Shown piece by piece: positions 5,632 through 5,869 of a stretch of DNA of 5,869 bases. The notes under the pieces were generated by a model. That model made no database searches and was not told where the DNA came from. It saw only the letters and a program-made list of their open reading frames with translations. The position numbers were made by a program, and so were the translations under genes. The DNA comes from RPRI01 sp051233685. GTDB lineage: Bacteria; Desulfobacterota; Desulfobacteria; Desulfobacterales; RPRI01. Position 1 is the stretch's first letter. Every line of letters begins with the position of its first letter. Location of the stretch: NCBI RefSeq assembly GCF_051233685.1, contig NZ_JBAMMY010000093.1, positions 1 to 5,869 of the forward strand, written 5' to 3'.

Positions 5632-5667
5632 TTTTTTACAGGAGAACTTGAATAGCTCTCATTATAA

Positions 5668-5869
5668 TGGACCCCGAAATTTGAACTGATGGTTAAGCTG
5701 CTTTTTCTGTGATATTGACTCCATTATGAAGGAGACAGAATGAGAAAGCAATATCCAGGGAATTTTAAAGCAAAGGTTGCATTGGAAGCCATCAGGTCAG
5801 AGGATACGATAGCGGAGTTGTCATCCAAGTATGAGATTCACAGAGCCTTGGTTATGCGATGGAAAAAAG
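5668..5869 (+). mobile_element. Left end of an IS3-family insertion sequence, cut by window edge
   Basis: The OrfA gene beginning at 5740 identifies the family. The left end is placed at TGGACCCCGAAATTTGAACT (5668-5687), which has the TG start and the GACCCC-AAATTT flavour of IS3-family terminal inverted repeats. The right end, the second inverted repeat and any target duplication lie outside the window, so the boundary is tentative by a few bases. About 72 bp of untranslated DNA separates the end from the ATG, normal for these elements. Confidence 0.65.
5740..5869 (+). CDS. IS3-family transposase OrfA, N-terminal part
   Basis: DNA-binding subunit of the two-frame IS3 transposase; OrfA binds the terminal repeats, and programmed frameshifting into OrfB (the DDE integrase part, outside the window) makes the active enzyme. 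Only 43 codons are visible. They match the family's start closely: Y-P-G-N-FKAKVALEAI (5-18), then T-IAELSSKYEIH (23-34) and a recognition helix ending RWKK (40-43). This is the helix-turn-helix of the HTH_Tnp_1 type. AAGGAG lies 5 nt before the ATG. It is the only plus-strand gene in the window. Whether the rest is intact cannot be judged. Confidence 0.9.
   Translation, partial: MRKQYPGNFKAKVALEAIRSEDTIAELSSKYEIHRALVMRWKK

Larger units (their letters stand above)
5511..5667 (-). pseudogene. Possible 3' remnant of a gene cut by the insertion sequence
   Basis: Reading leftwards from the probable insertion boundary, one minus-strand frame has no stop for about 52 codons and ends at TAG (5511-5513). 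The translation includes KKYYIYQPACQFFKP and then PSGPVAGLFTGLYFF at its end, a composition more protein-like than random AT-rich sequence. The frame stays open about 56 bp into the insertion sequence before a TAA at 5724-5726, so any coding start lay on the far side of the element or was lost. I see no ribosome-binding site for the in-frame ATG that would leave 26 residues. I do not recognise the family. The alternative is a chance open frame in intergenic DNA, and the hairpin and plus-strand promoter in the same stretch argue for that. Confidence 0.3.
5367..5739. other. Gene-poor stretch between hsp20 and the transposase gene
   Basis: From left to right on the plus strand it holds the hsp20 leader and candidate promoter (5367-5460), an AT-rich spacer, a minus-strand frame open for about 52 codons from the likely insertion boundary to a TAG at 5511-5513, a hairpin at 5538-5555, a plus-strand promoter-like sequence at 5604-5631, and the untranslated left end of the insertion sequence from about 5668. 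No complete gene is supported here. Confidence 0.7.

Noticed and set aside
5667..5681. ATG created at the insertion boundary after AGGAG
   Set aside because: The frame stops after five codons and the spacing from AGGAG is too long.

Overview
The window is AT-rich and gene-dense, and almost every gene lies on the minus strand, so in transcription order it reads from right to left. It looks like chromosome from a Gram-negative anaerobe, most plausibly a deltaproteobacterium (Desulfobacterota, Desulfobacterales-like). The reasons are an OmpA-type outer-membrane protein with a thrombospondin type 3 calcium repeat, an ispF-cysS pair, and small STAS-like and Cys-rich proteins of a kind I associate with that group. 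The taxonomic call is inference from family flavour, not a search.

Right edge (about 5500-5869): the left end of an IS3-family insertion sequence, with the first 43 codons of its OrfA transposase subunit on the plus strand. Next to its tentative left boundary lies a minus-strand reading frame, open for about 52 codons, which may be the 3' remnant of a gene cut by the insertion. The same stretch holds a hairpin and a plus-strand promoter-like sequence.

Middle (3234-5366, all minus): a small heat-shock protein (Hsp20), a 74-residue Cys-rich protein, and a set of three short genes: STAS-like protein, unrecognised 131-residue protein, STAS-like protein. The two STAS-like proteins are clear paralogues, each opening with MA-x-NF and carrying the FDG-x-SA-x-ELI motif. 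Each gene has its own Shine-Dalgarno. Several have their own promoter-like and terminator-like sequences, so this is a row of small separately controlled units rather than one tight operon.

Left (1-2947, all minus): an OmpA-like porin/peptidoglycan anchor with a strong terminator, followed by ispF (isoprenoid precursor synthesis, MEP pathway) and cysS (cysteinyl-tRNA synthetase, 3' end outside the window). ispF and cysS are 45 bp apart and probably co-transcribed. The ompA terminator sits only 28 bp before the ispF start, which raises the question of where ispF transcription begins.

No rRNA, tRNA, CRISPR array or riboswitch was recognised. The best candidates for something undescribed are the STAS / unknown / STAS set with its Cys-rich neighbour, and the possible gene remnant beside the insertion sequence.
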